Assembly: GCF_022539665.2 (NCBI RefSeq)
Contig: NC_081335.1
Location: forward strand, 3,100,001 to 3,164,000
DNA from: Daphnia carinata
Taxonomy: Eukaryota; Arthropoda; Branchiopoda; Diplostraca; Daphniidae
Length of the DNA: 64,000 nucleotides
Reading direction: 5' to 3'
The notes below the pieces were generated by a model, which saw nothing but the letters and a program-made list of their open reading frames with translations, was not told where the DNA came from and did no database searches. The position numbers were made by a program, and so were the translations under genes. Positions 24,601-37,090 of the stretch are shown piece after piece (positions within the stretch are counted from its first letter, which is position 1; each line of letters begins with the position of its first letter).

Positions 24601-25239
24601 TGGGAAACCGGGCAAGAAGAAAAAAGGAACGTATCCGAAGCCTCTTGCACCTCAACCGCCTCAGCAGCAACAGCAACAGCCACCTCAGACACATCCAGCA
24701 GCTGTAGATTTAGCGCAGCACCAAACGGCAGCTTTGACGTAAAGTATATCAAACATCTCCAACGACAAAAACGAAATGGATTTGGACGCAATGGATCCCG
24801 CTGAACTCGAGCAAGATTTGGGTAAATCTTTTGTTCTTTTTAAGCGACGTGAGCCTTGCCAACTGTTAACTGACGTCTGAATTGTTTTTGTCTTTTTGAC
24901 CGTAGACTTGATGAACGCAGCCACCAAGATTCAGGCCTCGTTCCGAGGACACATGGCCCGGAAACAAGCAGAGAAGCAGAGCAAGAATGACAGCGAGATT
25001 ACCAAAGAAATGGAGAAACTTCAATCCAAGGTACGTTGATTTTTTATTCTTGTGAATATTTTGACTGTTGATTAAGGGCTGATTCCTGGATGTTTATGTT
25101 CTTATTTGGATAGAGTCCAGTGCCGAATGAAGAGGAGCTGGACGTGGATTTGAGTGATCCATCGCTGAACCACGCCGCCACCAAAATCCAAGCATCTTTC
25201 CGCGGCCATATGACGCGGAAGACTCTCGTCAAAGACTAA
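18605..25239 (+). CDS. igl: Neuromodulin/igloo-like calmodulin-binding protein with three IQ motifs
   Basis: Exons 18605-18710, 24462-24821, 24906-25030 and 25114-25239 join in consistent phases (239 codons). The N-terminus MGCADSKS fits myristoylation at Gly2 and palmitoylation at Cys3, so membrane attachment is likely. Three IQ motifs follow: [32 protein letters not shown] and [16 protein letters not shown]. The last two match the GAP-43/neuromodulin core, including the Ser that protein kinase C modifies in that family; the first has Phe there. Proteins of this type bind calcium-free calmodulin in neurons. Oddity: codon 24740-24742 is an in-frame TAA after a Pro/Gln-rich stretch. The same frame then continues ([20 protein letters not shown]) into the exon carrying IQ2. 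Stopping there gives 128 residues with one IQ. A 114-nt exonic intron (24631-24744, gt...ag) would restore the frame and give about 200 residues. Readthrough, two isoforms or a sequence error are alternatives. Confidence 0.8.
18711..24461 (+). other. Long first intron of the igloo-like gene
   Basis: Starts gtgagt after codon phase 1 and ends at CTCTCAG. It is about 5.75 kb, while all other introns in the window's supported models are short. It includes a poly-C run near 24031-24041 and purine- or pyrimidine-rich patches. No exon, RNA gene or transposon protein was recognised. Regulatory elements or an alternative first exon could lie here. Confidence 0.7.
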
Positions 25240-28200
25240 AAAAAAAGAAACCAAGTCATTAAAAAAAAGGAGTATACGAAATAGTTAAAACGAAAGGGAA
25301 CCTACAAAAGAGAAACATTAATCAATTAACTTTTAATTTGGCATCAAACATACGACGACCATTTACAATTTTTTGAAACCAACAAGAAAACTGATGATTA
25401 AAGAAAAAAATTGACACGTTACAAGAAAAGCAATTTAGAGAAAAGCACACGATTCACGAGGAGGGTAAAAGAGACAAGTCAACGTTCACCGTGTCCAATT
25501 ACAAATCATCGAGTTCCCTTTTTTTAAATCTTCCTTTCGAAAATAACTAAATGAAAAAAAAATCATGTTTTTGTTTCTTATTTAAACTCATGTTATTCGC
25601 AGTCTTTCTAACTCTTTCCCTATATATCCATCTCGTCTCTTATAATTCTAAAAATTCTTGTAGTTATGTTATGTTCATCTCCTTTCGCTGCTGAATGCAC
25701 CAGAATTTTTCTAGTTTAACTGTGCGGGCCTATATATACGTTTGTTTCTTAGGTACTGCCTGTATGAAATCTCTGTTTTTCCAATAATCATCCCTTGAAG
25801 ATTCTTTTGTTTGCCCTGCGCCATCACATTCAACTCTGTAAGTCATTTATATACACAATTATACTGGTGAATCCCTTCAACTGGCTCCTCTTTGTGCATT
25901 CTCTTTCTCTTGACACTTGAACCCAAACAAAAAGATGAACTTCCACAAATGTGGTGTGACTATCTGAAACACATGGCGCAAGTCAATTGGCTGTCGCTGT
26001 TCAGCCTAGACATTCAATCTCGTACACAATAAGCCACAAGTCTGATGGCAGACAATCGCTGCTGCTGTGGAGAAATTTCGTTTTTGCCCGGTTCATTTTC
26101 TCTATCGATCCCTTCCAGCTTTCTCTTCTTCTTTTGATTCTTCCATTTCCTTTTGCAATAACGTGAAGGATTCGTGCACGTAGTTCTTCTTATTCCTTTC
26201 GAATATGCACGAGTTTTTGACGTATAGCCTACTCGAAGACTAACAAATTTTCTCGGTCGTTCGTGTAGATTTTGCAAATACCCGTTTACAGTAACAAGAC
26301 TACATTATGATCGTTACGTTTAAGAAGAAAGTTGACTGACATAAATTGACTGATCATCTTCGTTTTGTTTATGTGATTCAGCATTTTGATAGAGGCTCCT
26401 TTATTGAATCTTCTCTTCTTTTCGGAGCATTCACTTGGTATTCTTCCTTTCTTTCAGAAGTTAAAGACGTGCCCAGTAGAATCAGCCACGTATGTCCTAT
26501 ATAAGTACACTGTTGCGTCAATCATCGTCTAATAGAACGAGGACTGTAGAGAAAAGTACCGAAACAAAAACCTGCAAAGATCATTTCATATTCGTACGTC
26601 GTCGGCTTTGTGATGTCGAGAATGTACAAATACGTGGGTGATCATTTAGGGCGAAGAAGTGCTGTTCTGCATGTAAGAGACATTCGTGAATTTCATTAGA
26701 CAGATAACCACTTGGAATAATGAATAGGCATTATTTTTCTCCCCTCTGCGCGTTGTTGGCTCTTTTTGTTATTTTCCTGTTTATGTTTCCCCAACGATTT
26801 TAGCCTGTGTAGCTGTTGTGTTGGCAATTCAACCGCTTCGCTAATGGCCCACTGGCTGCAGACACAAGCAATAGCTTTGTTCGTCGCTTACTCCTCAGTC
26901 TGTTTGCCTTTCTCGCTCCGTTAGAGCTGACAGAACAAGAAGGTTCACAGAAAGAAAGAGGGAACAAAAAACTAAAAAATAGGTTTATGAATAGAAAGGG
27001 AAAAAGAACTGCAGTGGAATCATCAATGTTTACTTGTACACTTAGACAAATGAGAGAGCTTTTATAACATCCGCCATGCATAGGAACCGTTTGAATATAT
27101 TTAGAGACAACCAACAGAATGAATGCGAGTCAACAGTAACTTGAAATCAGTTAGAGGAACATCGCAATCCTCTAACTTGCTGTATAAGAGATGCCAAACT
27201 TGATTGAATACGATAGGCCGCACTTTTCATCACATCATCGAAGGTGTATCGTCCTTTTGTCCGTTCATTTTCTACCGAATAATTTTGCCCCACTTCGTAA
27301 CGCATCTTTCCCTCCATCGCCCAATCAGAAAGAAAGCCAAAATGTAACAAGAGAGCTCAATAAGATAAACGAAAAATGATATACGGAAGCTGGCGGATTG
27401 GAAGAAGATCAGCACTATGTGGTTATAAAGATAAGGGGAAAGAAAACTAATAAAGCCGAAAATATTAAAAAAGGAAAACCATTGGCAACCAAGTGACTGC
27501 CTACCTATCCCTCTTTATTGATTTCTGTATTTCCATCTCCTTTATTTTCCGGCATCCAATCCTAGTAGCCGATGTGCAAGAACGAATGCACCACAGAAAC
27601 GGACCATTTTATAACGAAACGAACGGTACGAACCCCCCTACAAAAAGCCGGAAATATATACAGCCAAGTACATCCACTCATTGATTTTTTTTTTTTTTTT
27701 ATTGGTGTAATGTCCTTAGTCCGACGTTAATTCGTTTCGAATCATGTAACATACAACGTTTACGCGGTGTTGACGGTAAACTGATATCCAATGATCGGAA
27801 GCATACAAAAGCCTTGGTCTGCAATTAATGAAGAAACACAAGATCTTCTCGTGAAAGAGAAAACCTTAGCGAAAAAGAGTTGAACAACACACTCGTTTCC
27901 CGTGTCAATCTGTTGTAAAAGGCTGGATCACGTCACTTGTCGGCCAAGGACATAATCAAATGTCTGCCGATCGATATAGTTTAAAAGATAAAAGTCATTA
28001 GCGACATCCTAACATCGATCGTCTCATTCAGCCACTCACGGCCATAAGCTTAGCACCGTTTCTTGGGTGGCGTTCCGCTTGTTTCACGACGCCATCACGG
28101 GACACACCATGTGGTTGATTATGCGGAGTATATTATAAGCAACGGTTCAATGAAAACACATTGAAAAGCAGCCATAATCACGCAGATGTGCTGTGTGTAG

Positions 28201-31200
28201 TCATTAGTCAATTATACGATTATTTTCAGCAGTCGTTGCTTCTTTGCTGTTGTATTGAATCCGTTTTTGTGGGGCGTTTCGGTTGTCACCGCATGTTGCA
28301 ACAAAGCCTTGCACGTAAATCAATAGAGATAATCAGTGCGCTGTTATTTCGAGCTCCGAAAACTTTTTGTTTCAAATTTCAGCCCTTTTTCTTTAAAACT
28401 AAAGCCTTTTAGCTAAACAAAAAGATCAATTCCAGAAAGAAATAACTGGGCTGTGAAAAAGAAGAGAATCCACGCCACGTACGAAATCAAATAAACAGAC
28501 AAGGTAAAATTATACGGATATCGAAAAAAAGAAAAAAAAAAGGGATTTAGAAAAAAAGAAAAATGACGCGGTGATGATGTGAACGGCCTCAGCTCACCGG
28601 CTTCCCAAATTGAAAATGGCGTGTCTGTAAATGCGACTCCTTTTCTACTTTTGTATCCCTATATCTATTTATCCATTTTCCCGTGGCTCGTGGGAGACGT
28701 GCCTCCCCTCTGATCCCGAAGAAAGAGACCGGCATGGATATATAAATATATATTTATATACCATGTAGACTTAGGCGGAAAAAAGAAAGAATTCCATCTA
28801 GAAGAGAGTAAAAAGAGACAGAAAAGAGAATACATTGAAAGAGAAAAAGACAGAAAAGCGAACTTTACGTACAATATCCGACACGCGTCTACGACTCGTC
28901 GTGCCGAGAGTGGCATCCAATTATATCGGTATACATCATACAAACACTGTGTATGATGTGTATGAACAAAAGTTTTCCTATTTGCATAGATGTGCACAAT
29001 AACACTGGAATATGAGGCGTTGGGCAGAATAGCCCACGGTTGTAGAATCATCGTTTTCAAAAATGTGTCGCTTTTTTTTTCTTGTTATTGCTTAAATTCA
29101 CATTGTTTGCTGACTGTATGCCTTTTCCGTTTGTCTTTCATTCGGTCTTTAGTCTACCAAAACGGCTGTGCTCTTTCTTTCTTCTTTTATTCCACTAAAG
29201 ATCTAAAGATTTCTTCCCTGGGCGGCGAAATAATTCGACTTTTAGGTAAGAGGAAGACAACCGTTATTCTGACGATGGAAAATATCAAACGTATTTTTGA
29301 TTGACACGTAGCAACCGTCATCTACATGTAGAAAATTGCGTTTGTCCAGGATAAGAAATGTAGTTAGGCAGGCCAACGAACAATATTCCGGCGGAGTTGT
29401 TCTTAATGTTCTTTCGTTGTATCCAACGTGAAGAACGAACGCCCAATTTCGTTTAAAGTTGGCCGTTTCATAAGTTAAAAGTAAAATACGAAATATTGCA
29501 ATGTACATCCCTAAGGCAATACCTACTTTTCTTTTTTTAATCGATCCAAGCTTGCAGATATGATACTCTTTGAAATATAAAAGCCACTAGCTTTTGTATT
29601 ATATTTTTTTACGAATTTGCCAGCTCGCGTCGTCCACAACTTTCGTTTGCCAACTTTCACGTAATGAGATTTTGAATAGACCTTGAATTTAATATCAAAT
29701 TTGCATTGCATTGTTTGAAGTTTAGAGATTTTACTTTGTTCGCCTCGACAGCCAATCACTAGTCTCAGAACAAATGGAAACAAGATTCCTTTGTTCGTCT
29801 TTGTTGACATTCACAAAGTTGAAAAAAGGTGACTTCAGTTGGAACGTAGAATGTTCCTAAAAATGGCTAAGTTGTTAACAGTTGCTTTTTTGTAATTATA
29901 TAATAATAAAAAAAATGCTGGTACAAATTAGGCTAATGGGATAGTTGTCGTGCAACGTCGCTCTCGACAGTATTAAAATGTATTTTGAAGACGAAAGGTA
30001 CGAGACTAGAGTCGAGATTTTTTTCACAGTCCTCTCGTGAAAACGAGAGCTGAAACTAAGCCACTTCATTTTGGCTCTCTGCTACTGGATCAATCTATGA
30101 CGACGTTTACATCATTGTTCAGGGAGTAAAGGTATGTTGGCAATTTGTGTGATGTTATAAAAAACCACGACTTCCCAGATTACAATGTGTTAAAGAATTC
30201 TTGGTAAAAGAATTTTATTGATAAATAGTTATTGCGTGAATGATTTTAAACTTTGTTGTTTTTTTAAATGAAATAAGTTGGATTAAAAGTTAAATGTAGC
30301 ACATTTGCCATGAAATTTGATCACAATAATAACAAGCTGAGCCAGTAATATTCATTCTTTATTGTTAATCAGTACAGAAAGGGAGGTGCACAAAAAACAT
30401 GGTGGACCTAGTTGCTCGTAAAGCAATTCATGGCAATGACACCAGGATTCTTTTTGATTCAACGGTAGTGCCAATAAAGGAAAGTGATGACCAAATAATA
30501 TCCTGGTTGCAACTGACTTACTGCCAGCTGACATCGACGTCGATGCGTGGCGACGATTTGCTTGAAGTATGCAACCATTTCGTTGTTCGTTGCTCTAGGT
30601 TATATCTTTGCTTTGTTTTTTTTTCAGATCTTTGTGTGGATCTTTTGTATCTTACAACGACAGGCGCCCTTATAGCATCATGGCGTACTGACATATCCGA
30701 TTGGGATTACATATCCTGACTGTGCAAACTGCTATATGAAAAAAATAAGGTAATTCCCATTTTTTTTTCTTTTATGTACGACTCCCCGAAATGTAAGCTG
30801 TCAGGCCAAACGAGAGATGTTACACAAGACAGAGACTGAGGAAATGGAGGAACAAGAAATTCCGCCGATTCGTAACATTTGGCTCAATACATCCATGTAC
30901 CCGAGTGTCGAGAAACAATGTGTGTTGTTAGTTCTCGTTCACTTGACTGAGCTCTTTCCAAATAAATCATCGGTACTCACCCCAAAAATGCTGATGACTC
31001 TTTGCATCCTCCACTGCTCAAGTTTTCTAGTCGACCGGATATGCTACCGTACAGTATTTTTTTGTTTTGTTATGTGTGCGTATTCAATCTCCATCAGCTA
31101 TTGTTTTGTTTTTGTTTTGCAACAGACAGGGCTTATTCCTTGATGCAGCTCAGATAACAACCGTTCCGTCACCATCTACTAACCCCGAGATAAGTCATCG

Positions 31201-34200
31201 CATGTTTTTTTCTTGTGAGTCAAAAATAATGCTCTATATGTCACTTTTATATTCTAGGATTTTTCTTTCCACGTGTCTGCTTATTTACAGATGTCCACCA
31301 CGAAAGGAAAAGAAAGAAAGTGAACAACGCAGAAGCAAGGAAAAAAGATTAGGATGCTCTGCTTGTAGCGTTCGTCCGTCCTCCGCCCGTCTCTGTACCG
31401 CTTGCGGCGACAACGACAAAACGGGAATCGAATCACAGGCAATTTCTTATTTTCTTTTACATTTTTTTTGGAGTGTGGGAAGGTGGTAGTGGTACAACTT
31501 TTCTGCCTACCCGACAAGAGTTGGCAAGTCGTTCTACTATGACAGTTGTTGGCAGGTCGGGTCGCAAAATGTAACAAAGGACATTTCGGAAAGCTTAAAA
31601 AAAAAACGGACGAAGAACATAGTTAACTGTGCGCCCACGGTTTATTCTAATTATTTGACGGATGAACTGCACTAAAGTTAAACTTCCTTCTATCACTATA
31701 GCTAGTGCTCTAATGAGAAATGGTAAATTGTCGTGCTGACGTTTATTGATCTAGCTGCTGCCTTCACTTTATCGCGCCCATCTTTCTTCCAACTTTTCTA
31801 TCACTTTAGTGTCTGCATTAGCATTCTCGGTTAAACATTCTATCGTTCGTAAAAGAAAATTTATGTTCTATTTTACTTATTCTCAGCACTCGATTTCTCA
31901 AGCATTTATCGAAGAGTTTCCTTTACGGTCAGGAACCTCTAAAAATGTTATTGATGTCCGTCAACTAGAAAGTACATTTTCTGTTTCGGCCCATCACGTC
32001 ACCCGACCCGTAAAATCGTGAAACTTGAAGTGGATGTACGTTGAAGATAAAATACTTGTGTCCCCTTTTTCTTCACTTAAAGTAATTATTTATTATCAGG
32101 AACCATTTCTATTGGGCACTCGACGTAGTCACGTTGTAACTTTTACGTAGCCTAGAGAAAGAAAACACTAACCTTGAAGAAGAAAAGACATGGGATTGTG
32201 AAAGAAAAGATGAAGGTTCGTTTAGAATGCACCCAAGCACGACACTCGGGGGGCTTCGAAAGTGTTTCGTACCGCAGGCTCATTTGCCGAGTTAGGTGAC
32301 GGAGGACGCCAGGCTCAAAGGGGTGGAGGGGGAGGAGGAGAACATGAACTAGACCATCTGGAAATCCCACCAGATTACGTTATAATAACCAATTAATTCT
32401 CTGTTTCAATCTTGTCGTGTTTCCAGGACGCTCAACCCTACATCTTTGATACTATGACGACTGAAGTACCAAATTCTTGGCGGAGTGAATGCGCCTTTAG
32501 AAAACCTTAGGTCGACCCCCCGTTTCGTAGGGATCATCAGCCATTGCGAGACGTGGGATCGATTTTTCGTCATGATCAATTCATCGCCTCGAGTGCCACA
32601 AACAAAGCCTTCATCTCAGCTGGTACCTTTTTTTTCATATTTTTTTTTTTTTTTTTTCATTTGCCACTTTTTTCAAGCTTGCGAGAAGTACTAGGGTCTC
32701 GTTATTCGTTAAAGCGTCTTTATATTCGTGAGTGGTAGCACCGTGATTGACGATGCGCGGCGGAGGCGTCTACCGACCACATCGTTGTAAATGCGTGAAC
32801 ATTTGATGACGTACGTACACGTCGCCTAAACGATGCTACGCTTTTCTACATCCGGTCCCACCCGTATGTATTTTTATTTAAAGAGTTACGCCGTCTCATA
32901 AACAACGGAGAAAAAAAAGGTAGTGAACATTTTTTCCATCGAAGCAAGAAAAAGGTGGATGGTGCTAAAATGTTAGACATGTGATAAACGAAGACAGGGG
33001 ACTTTTGGTTCATGTAATAGCCGCAGTTGTCTAGTTTACTGTTCTTTGCCGTTTATTAGACAGCGAAACCTTAAGGACTAATTAAGTTCTCGTGTCCTAT
33101 TGATCTATTTGATTGATTTTGCACTTGCCTCCAGCTTCGACCTTTTTCTGATCATCTTTGACTGCTAAATTTAGAACATCGGAGATGATCAGATGTTTGT
33201 TCATAGATCCGAACAATCTCTTTTTCATTTCCACCTTCCTTTGCTCGACAAAAATATTCTTTCATCGCCGTAGATTCACGTTTGAATCTTTAGTTTGCTA
33301 CGTGATCGGTTCGTTTCCCGAAAGACACTGAATGGCGTTCACAACCAGTCGACAATGTTAGGCCAGTAAAGGGCGTAGGGAACACGCTCCTAAACAGGAA
33401 AGACGGTCGATCGTGATCGCCATCATCAATAAGCCGTGCTTCTTCATTTTTTACTTTTTTCATTCTTTACGGGATATGTAACTCTATTAAAAGAGCTCCA
33501 TTGCCTGAAGCGGTGGGATTACGCTTTTTAAAATCCCACCAACATGACGACCATCAATGCTCTTTCGTCGATTTTTTCTTCAGCGTTTTCAAAAGGGGAA
33601 TCATCGTTTTCTGTCTTAGTAATCCCGATGGAAAGTGCAAAACTTTTTTAATAGGGTTCTTCAATCCCCTTTCTTAAAATATTAATTTTTTTTTAGTTTC
33701 CTTTTCCTTTCTGAACTATTCGTGACTGTTTTGTTTCCCGTTTTTTTTTTTCATTCGTTCGGTTGATGACGCCAACCTTTGCTCTGTGATCTCACTCGGT
33801 TCAGCCGAGCAGAAGTGCACTCGGCATTCAGCATCTCCACCGTGTACTTGAGTGTTAGGAGGAACGTGTGGAGATCGAACAAACTATGGAAAACGATAAA
33901 TGGGAAAACTATTTTTCCTTTTTAGCTTTTCGTTTCCATCCTGAATTATTCAAAGAGAAAATATTGAAAGTATCTCCCGTCAACAGAACCGATGTGAACC
34001 ATTGATAAAAGAAGATCTTACAAAATCCTTTAGACATTGAATTTCATTTTGGACTTCACCTTCGGATCGGGTTTGGCGTAGAGATAAGTGGAGGGAAAGC
34101 GAAACGCGAATACAGGGGATTAAATTCGTCAAGAATTGAAAGAAAAATACATTCAAAGTATACTGCTTTAAGCTCGCGCTACATCCGTCAGGAAAGGTAG

Positions 34201-35352
34201 CCAGCAACGCCTTTTGTTTGCATGTATTTATGAGCTCTAGCTATATGCGGCCATGCGTGTGGGGGTAGATATGATCCAAACAACCTTGTATAAGAAGGAC
34301 CATATTCTTTTGACGAACTGTTATTCTTCTCTACGTTTTTCTCCCTATCGATTCGTTTCAGTGAAGACGACTCGGCTACGAAGACGGCGCATAGAGAACT
34401 CGTAAAACAGCGAAGGAAACTGTTGTAAAAAAAATAAAAATAAAAATAGAGGCAAGAATTCGATCGATCATGAGTTGGCAAAGAGCTGTGCCTCTCGTCA
34501 CGCAGCAATGCTTCTTTCTCCGCGAATCTATCTTTTTCCTCGTTCTTCCTTTTTCTTTATATCGACGAGCGTTTTGTTCAGGTAGGGCGCACGATAATGC
34601 CACACGGGTTTTGTAATCGCTTCATCTACTTACTGCTAGACTCATCTATTGCGGATTTGGGATTTAGAAACGAAAAAACACGACTACAAAGCCGCTGGCT
34701 TTTGTAAGAAAGTTGGACTTTTTCCTTTCGTGAAAAACGAGACAATAGAATGAGATGGGGAATACGTCACACACGATCCCAATTAAAATACAATCAGTGC
34801 CAGGAAACAACTGTAGGATCGATAACTCATGATTTTTCAAAATCCTGAGTTTTCTCCAGATCTCGCTAACAATTTCCTGCGCTGCAACACACATTTAATT
34901 GAATTGAACTGGTAGACCAATTGGAAAATAGTTTTCCCTTTGAACACGACGTGCAAGCTAGAAGAATAAGACCAAAGTAGAAAAGTCACAATCATGTTTG
35001 ATCCATCAGGATAGTTATCGCATGGTAGAACAAATGCAATACGTAATCAACTGAGCACATTGGAACGGTAGCAACGAAAGAAAAGAATTCCATCATGTCA
35101 TTTCAAAATCTGTGACTCTTATCCTTATTCCTTATTATAATTCCATTATGCATAACTAATTTTTTTTCCCTTTATCTATAATTGCCCTGCGTTAGAGAGA
35201 CACTGACTCAACAATAAATTCTATGACTATCACAGCTGAAACCAACATCTAAGCTCTCATGGTGAGAAGAACCTTTTTTTGATATGTTCACTGTCAACAA
35301 ATGATAAGGAAGAAAATCAAAAATTTTTCCTTCTTTGCAGATGCTAAGGACT
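25240..35352. other. 10-kb region with no supported gene
   Basis: Starts with the 3' untranslated region of the igloo-like gene. Open frames here are short, lack family motifs and do not chain through splice sites into a convincing protein. An orphan TATA box (TATATAAG, 26498-26505) and an alternating AT tract near 28738-28760 are visible. CTCTCGT-GAAA-ACGAGAG near 30033 is a small hairpin. A poly-T run is at about 27687. The - strand carrier gene ends at 35353. Confidence 0.5.
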
Positions 35353-36646
35353 TCATTTGGCTGGGAAATATCCGAAGTGTTTACGAAGTTGTTCAAGGAA
35401 AACGAACGTCAAAATAGTTTGTGGTGCCAAACGGATGAAGGCCGGAACGTAGCCCTTGAAAAACCCCAAAGGTCCCAGCTTGGCCGTGTACGTGACCAGG
35501 TGCAACAAATTCTGAACGGAAAGAAAAATTATACAACAGAATTTGGTCATTATTACGTGACGGTACTTTTCAATGGTGGAAAACACCAATCTTACTTTAA
35601 ATTCTCCTGGTTTTGCGTTCATAGCTCGTGTTTTCAAAACGTCTAATGGCTGAGTCATTGTGGTTGCTATGGCTCCCTGTGTAATTGAAATTATGAAGGT
35701 TATTACTTGTTTCACCTTGATACACAGTAAATAGGAAATTTACGGCTGACAGCGAAGCTGCAAAATGCGTTATAAGGTTGTCATCGAAGTGTCCCGTACT
35801 GAGCAGAATAATTTTTATTTGATCATAGAAGGACAACTGGCCAATAGTCATTAAAACTGCTCGTCCAGTGGCTGTTGATGCGCCTGAAAAGAGACGTCTA
35901 AATCCTTCCTCCCGGTAGACACGAACAACTCCGTCAATTGCATGCTTGTAGCTAAAATTCAATTGTGAATAACCAGCACGTTAAAAACAAATTATTGATA
36001 ATATGTAATATTATTACTTTCTTCGCTGGGCGGCAGGTAATTTAACGTCATTTTGCATTCGAACGTTAATCATGTCACCAGGTGTACCAACAAGTCCACC
36101 TACAGCACCGGACATTCCAGCTATAAAGGCTTTTTGATAAAATGGAATATTGTCAGCCTTGGCACCACCAACATATTGTTTGGACACCTTTTAAAATAAA
36201 GATATCCCCATTGAACTTTAGAAATAATTAATGTACAACAAGGTGATTAAATACTTCATAAATCCCGAATCGTGCAGTTGAATAGGTCAGCTGCCGAAGG
36301 AGGGAAGCTGTGAGTCCTGAGTAAAGGGCAGAAATGCCTTGCTGCTTCACTATGTTAATGGCCAACCTTACTGCCTTAACTTTTCCATCTTGTTGAGTCT
36401 GCAAATGAACCTAATAGAAAGTAAACATATAATGATAGATGCTTGACCATGCAACCTTTTCTTTATTAACTATAATTTAAAAACACACTAAAGTACAATA
36501 TACTTTAAAATCTTCGACAAAACTATTTATCATCCACAAACCTTAATCAAATCAAGAGGGTGAGTTACAATTGCTGCCCCACTCGAAGCTAGCCCACCGA
36601 AGTACCAGCGGGACAATCGTTTCTCGGCTGTTGCATTTGCAAGCAT
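35353..36646 (-). CDS. SLC25A10: Mitochondrial dicarboxylate carrier
   Basis: Six - strand exons: 36646-36542, 36410-36255, 36187-36018, 35951-35744, 35676-35596 and 35511-35353; 292 residues, against about 287 in animal orthologues. The three carrier-repeat signatures are HPLDLIKVHLQ, TPGDMINVRMQND and QPLDVLKTRAMN. Between them are RLFSGASTATGRAVLMTIGQ and LSTGHFDDNLITHF; near the end is LTFVFLEQLRKHFGY. These are typical of the SLC25A10 dicarboxylate carrier, which exchanges malate or succinate for phosphate or sulphur oxyanions across the inner mitochondrial membrane. TTTTTTCCAG just before the ATG suggests an intron in the 5' untranslated region. The gene is head to head with RRP9. Confidence 0.93.
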
Positions 36647-37090
36647 GTTATCGGTTTAACACTGGAAAAAATTTTAAAGAGCAGGTAATAACGTTAAAGT
36701 TCTGATGGGACTGACTATGTCTACCAACGGTTGTTATGATAGGCACCTTCAAAATAAAGTTGCGTGCTAAACAACACGATTGACGAAGACAAATAAACTC
36801 AAAAATCTTTCGGCACAAGGGCCTTTGATTTAGACTACGTGATGGAATGCCATAATTCACTCCCGAAATTAATAACGCTTTCAGAAGGTAAACACCTGAT
36901 CAACAGATACATCTAGAGGCAGGCCCGAACAGTTTTAAAGACTAAACGCCACCTACTGAGAGGACGAGCTTGACTTCGCTTCCCAGATGGCGCGAGCTGT
37001 TATTTCGGCTGCCAAACCACGTGGATTTTTACTTATTCCCAATTTTGATTTAAGAACGAGAAAATTTAACAGTTGCTTAACACCCGTGAA
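36647..37090. promoter_or_regulatory. Shared promoter region between SLC25A10 and RRP9
   Basis: The two start codons face away from each other across 444 bases. No TATA box is obvious, as is common for housekeeping bidirectional promoters. The - strand open frame inside it has no known motif and probably reflects carrier-gene leader sequence. Confidence 0.5.

Noticed and set aside
30399-31489. Open frames at 30399-30719, 30817-31143 and 31067-31489 that could be exons of one gene
   Set aside because: Trial splicing gave early stops, and no family motif could be identified.
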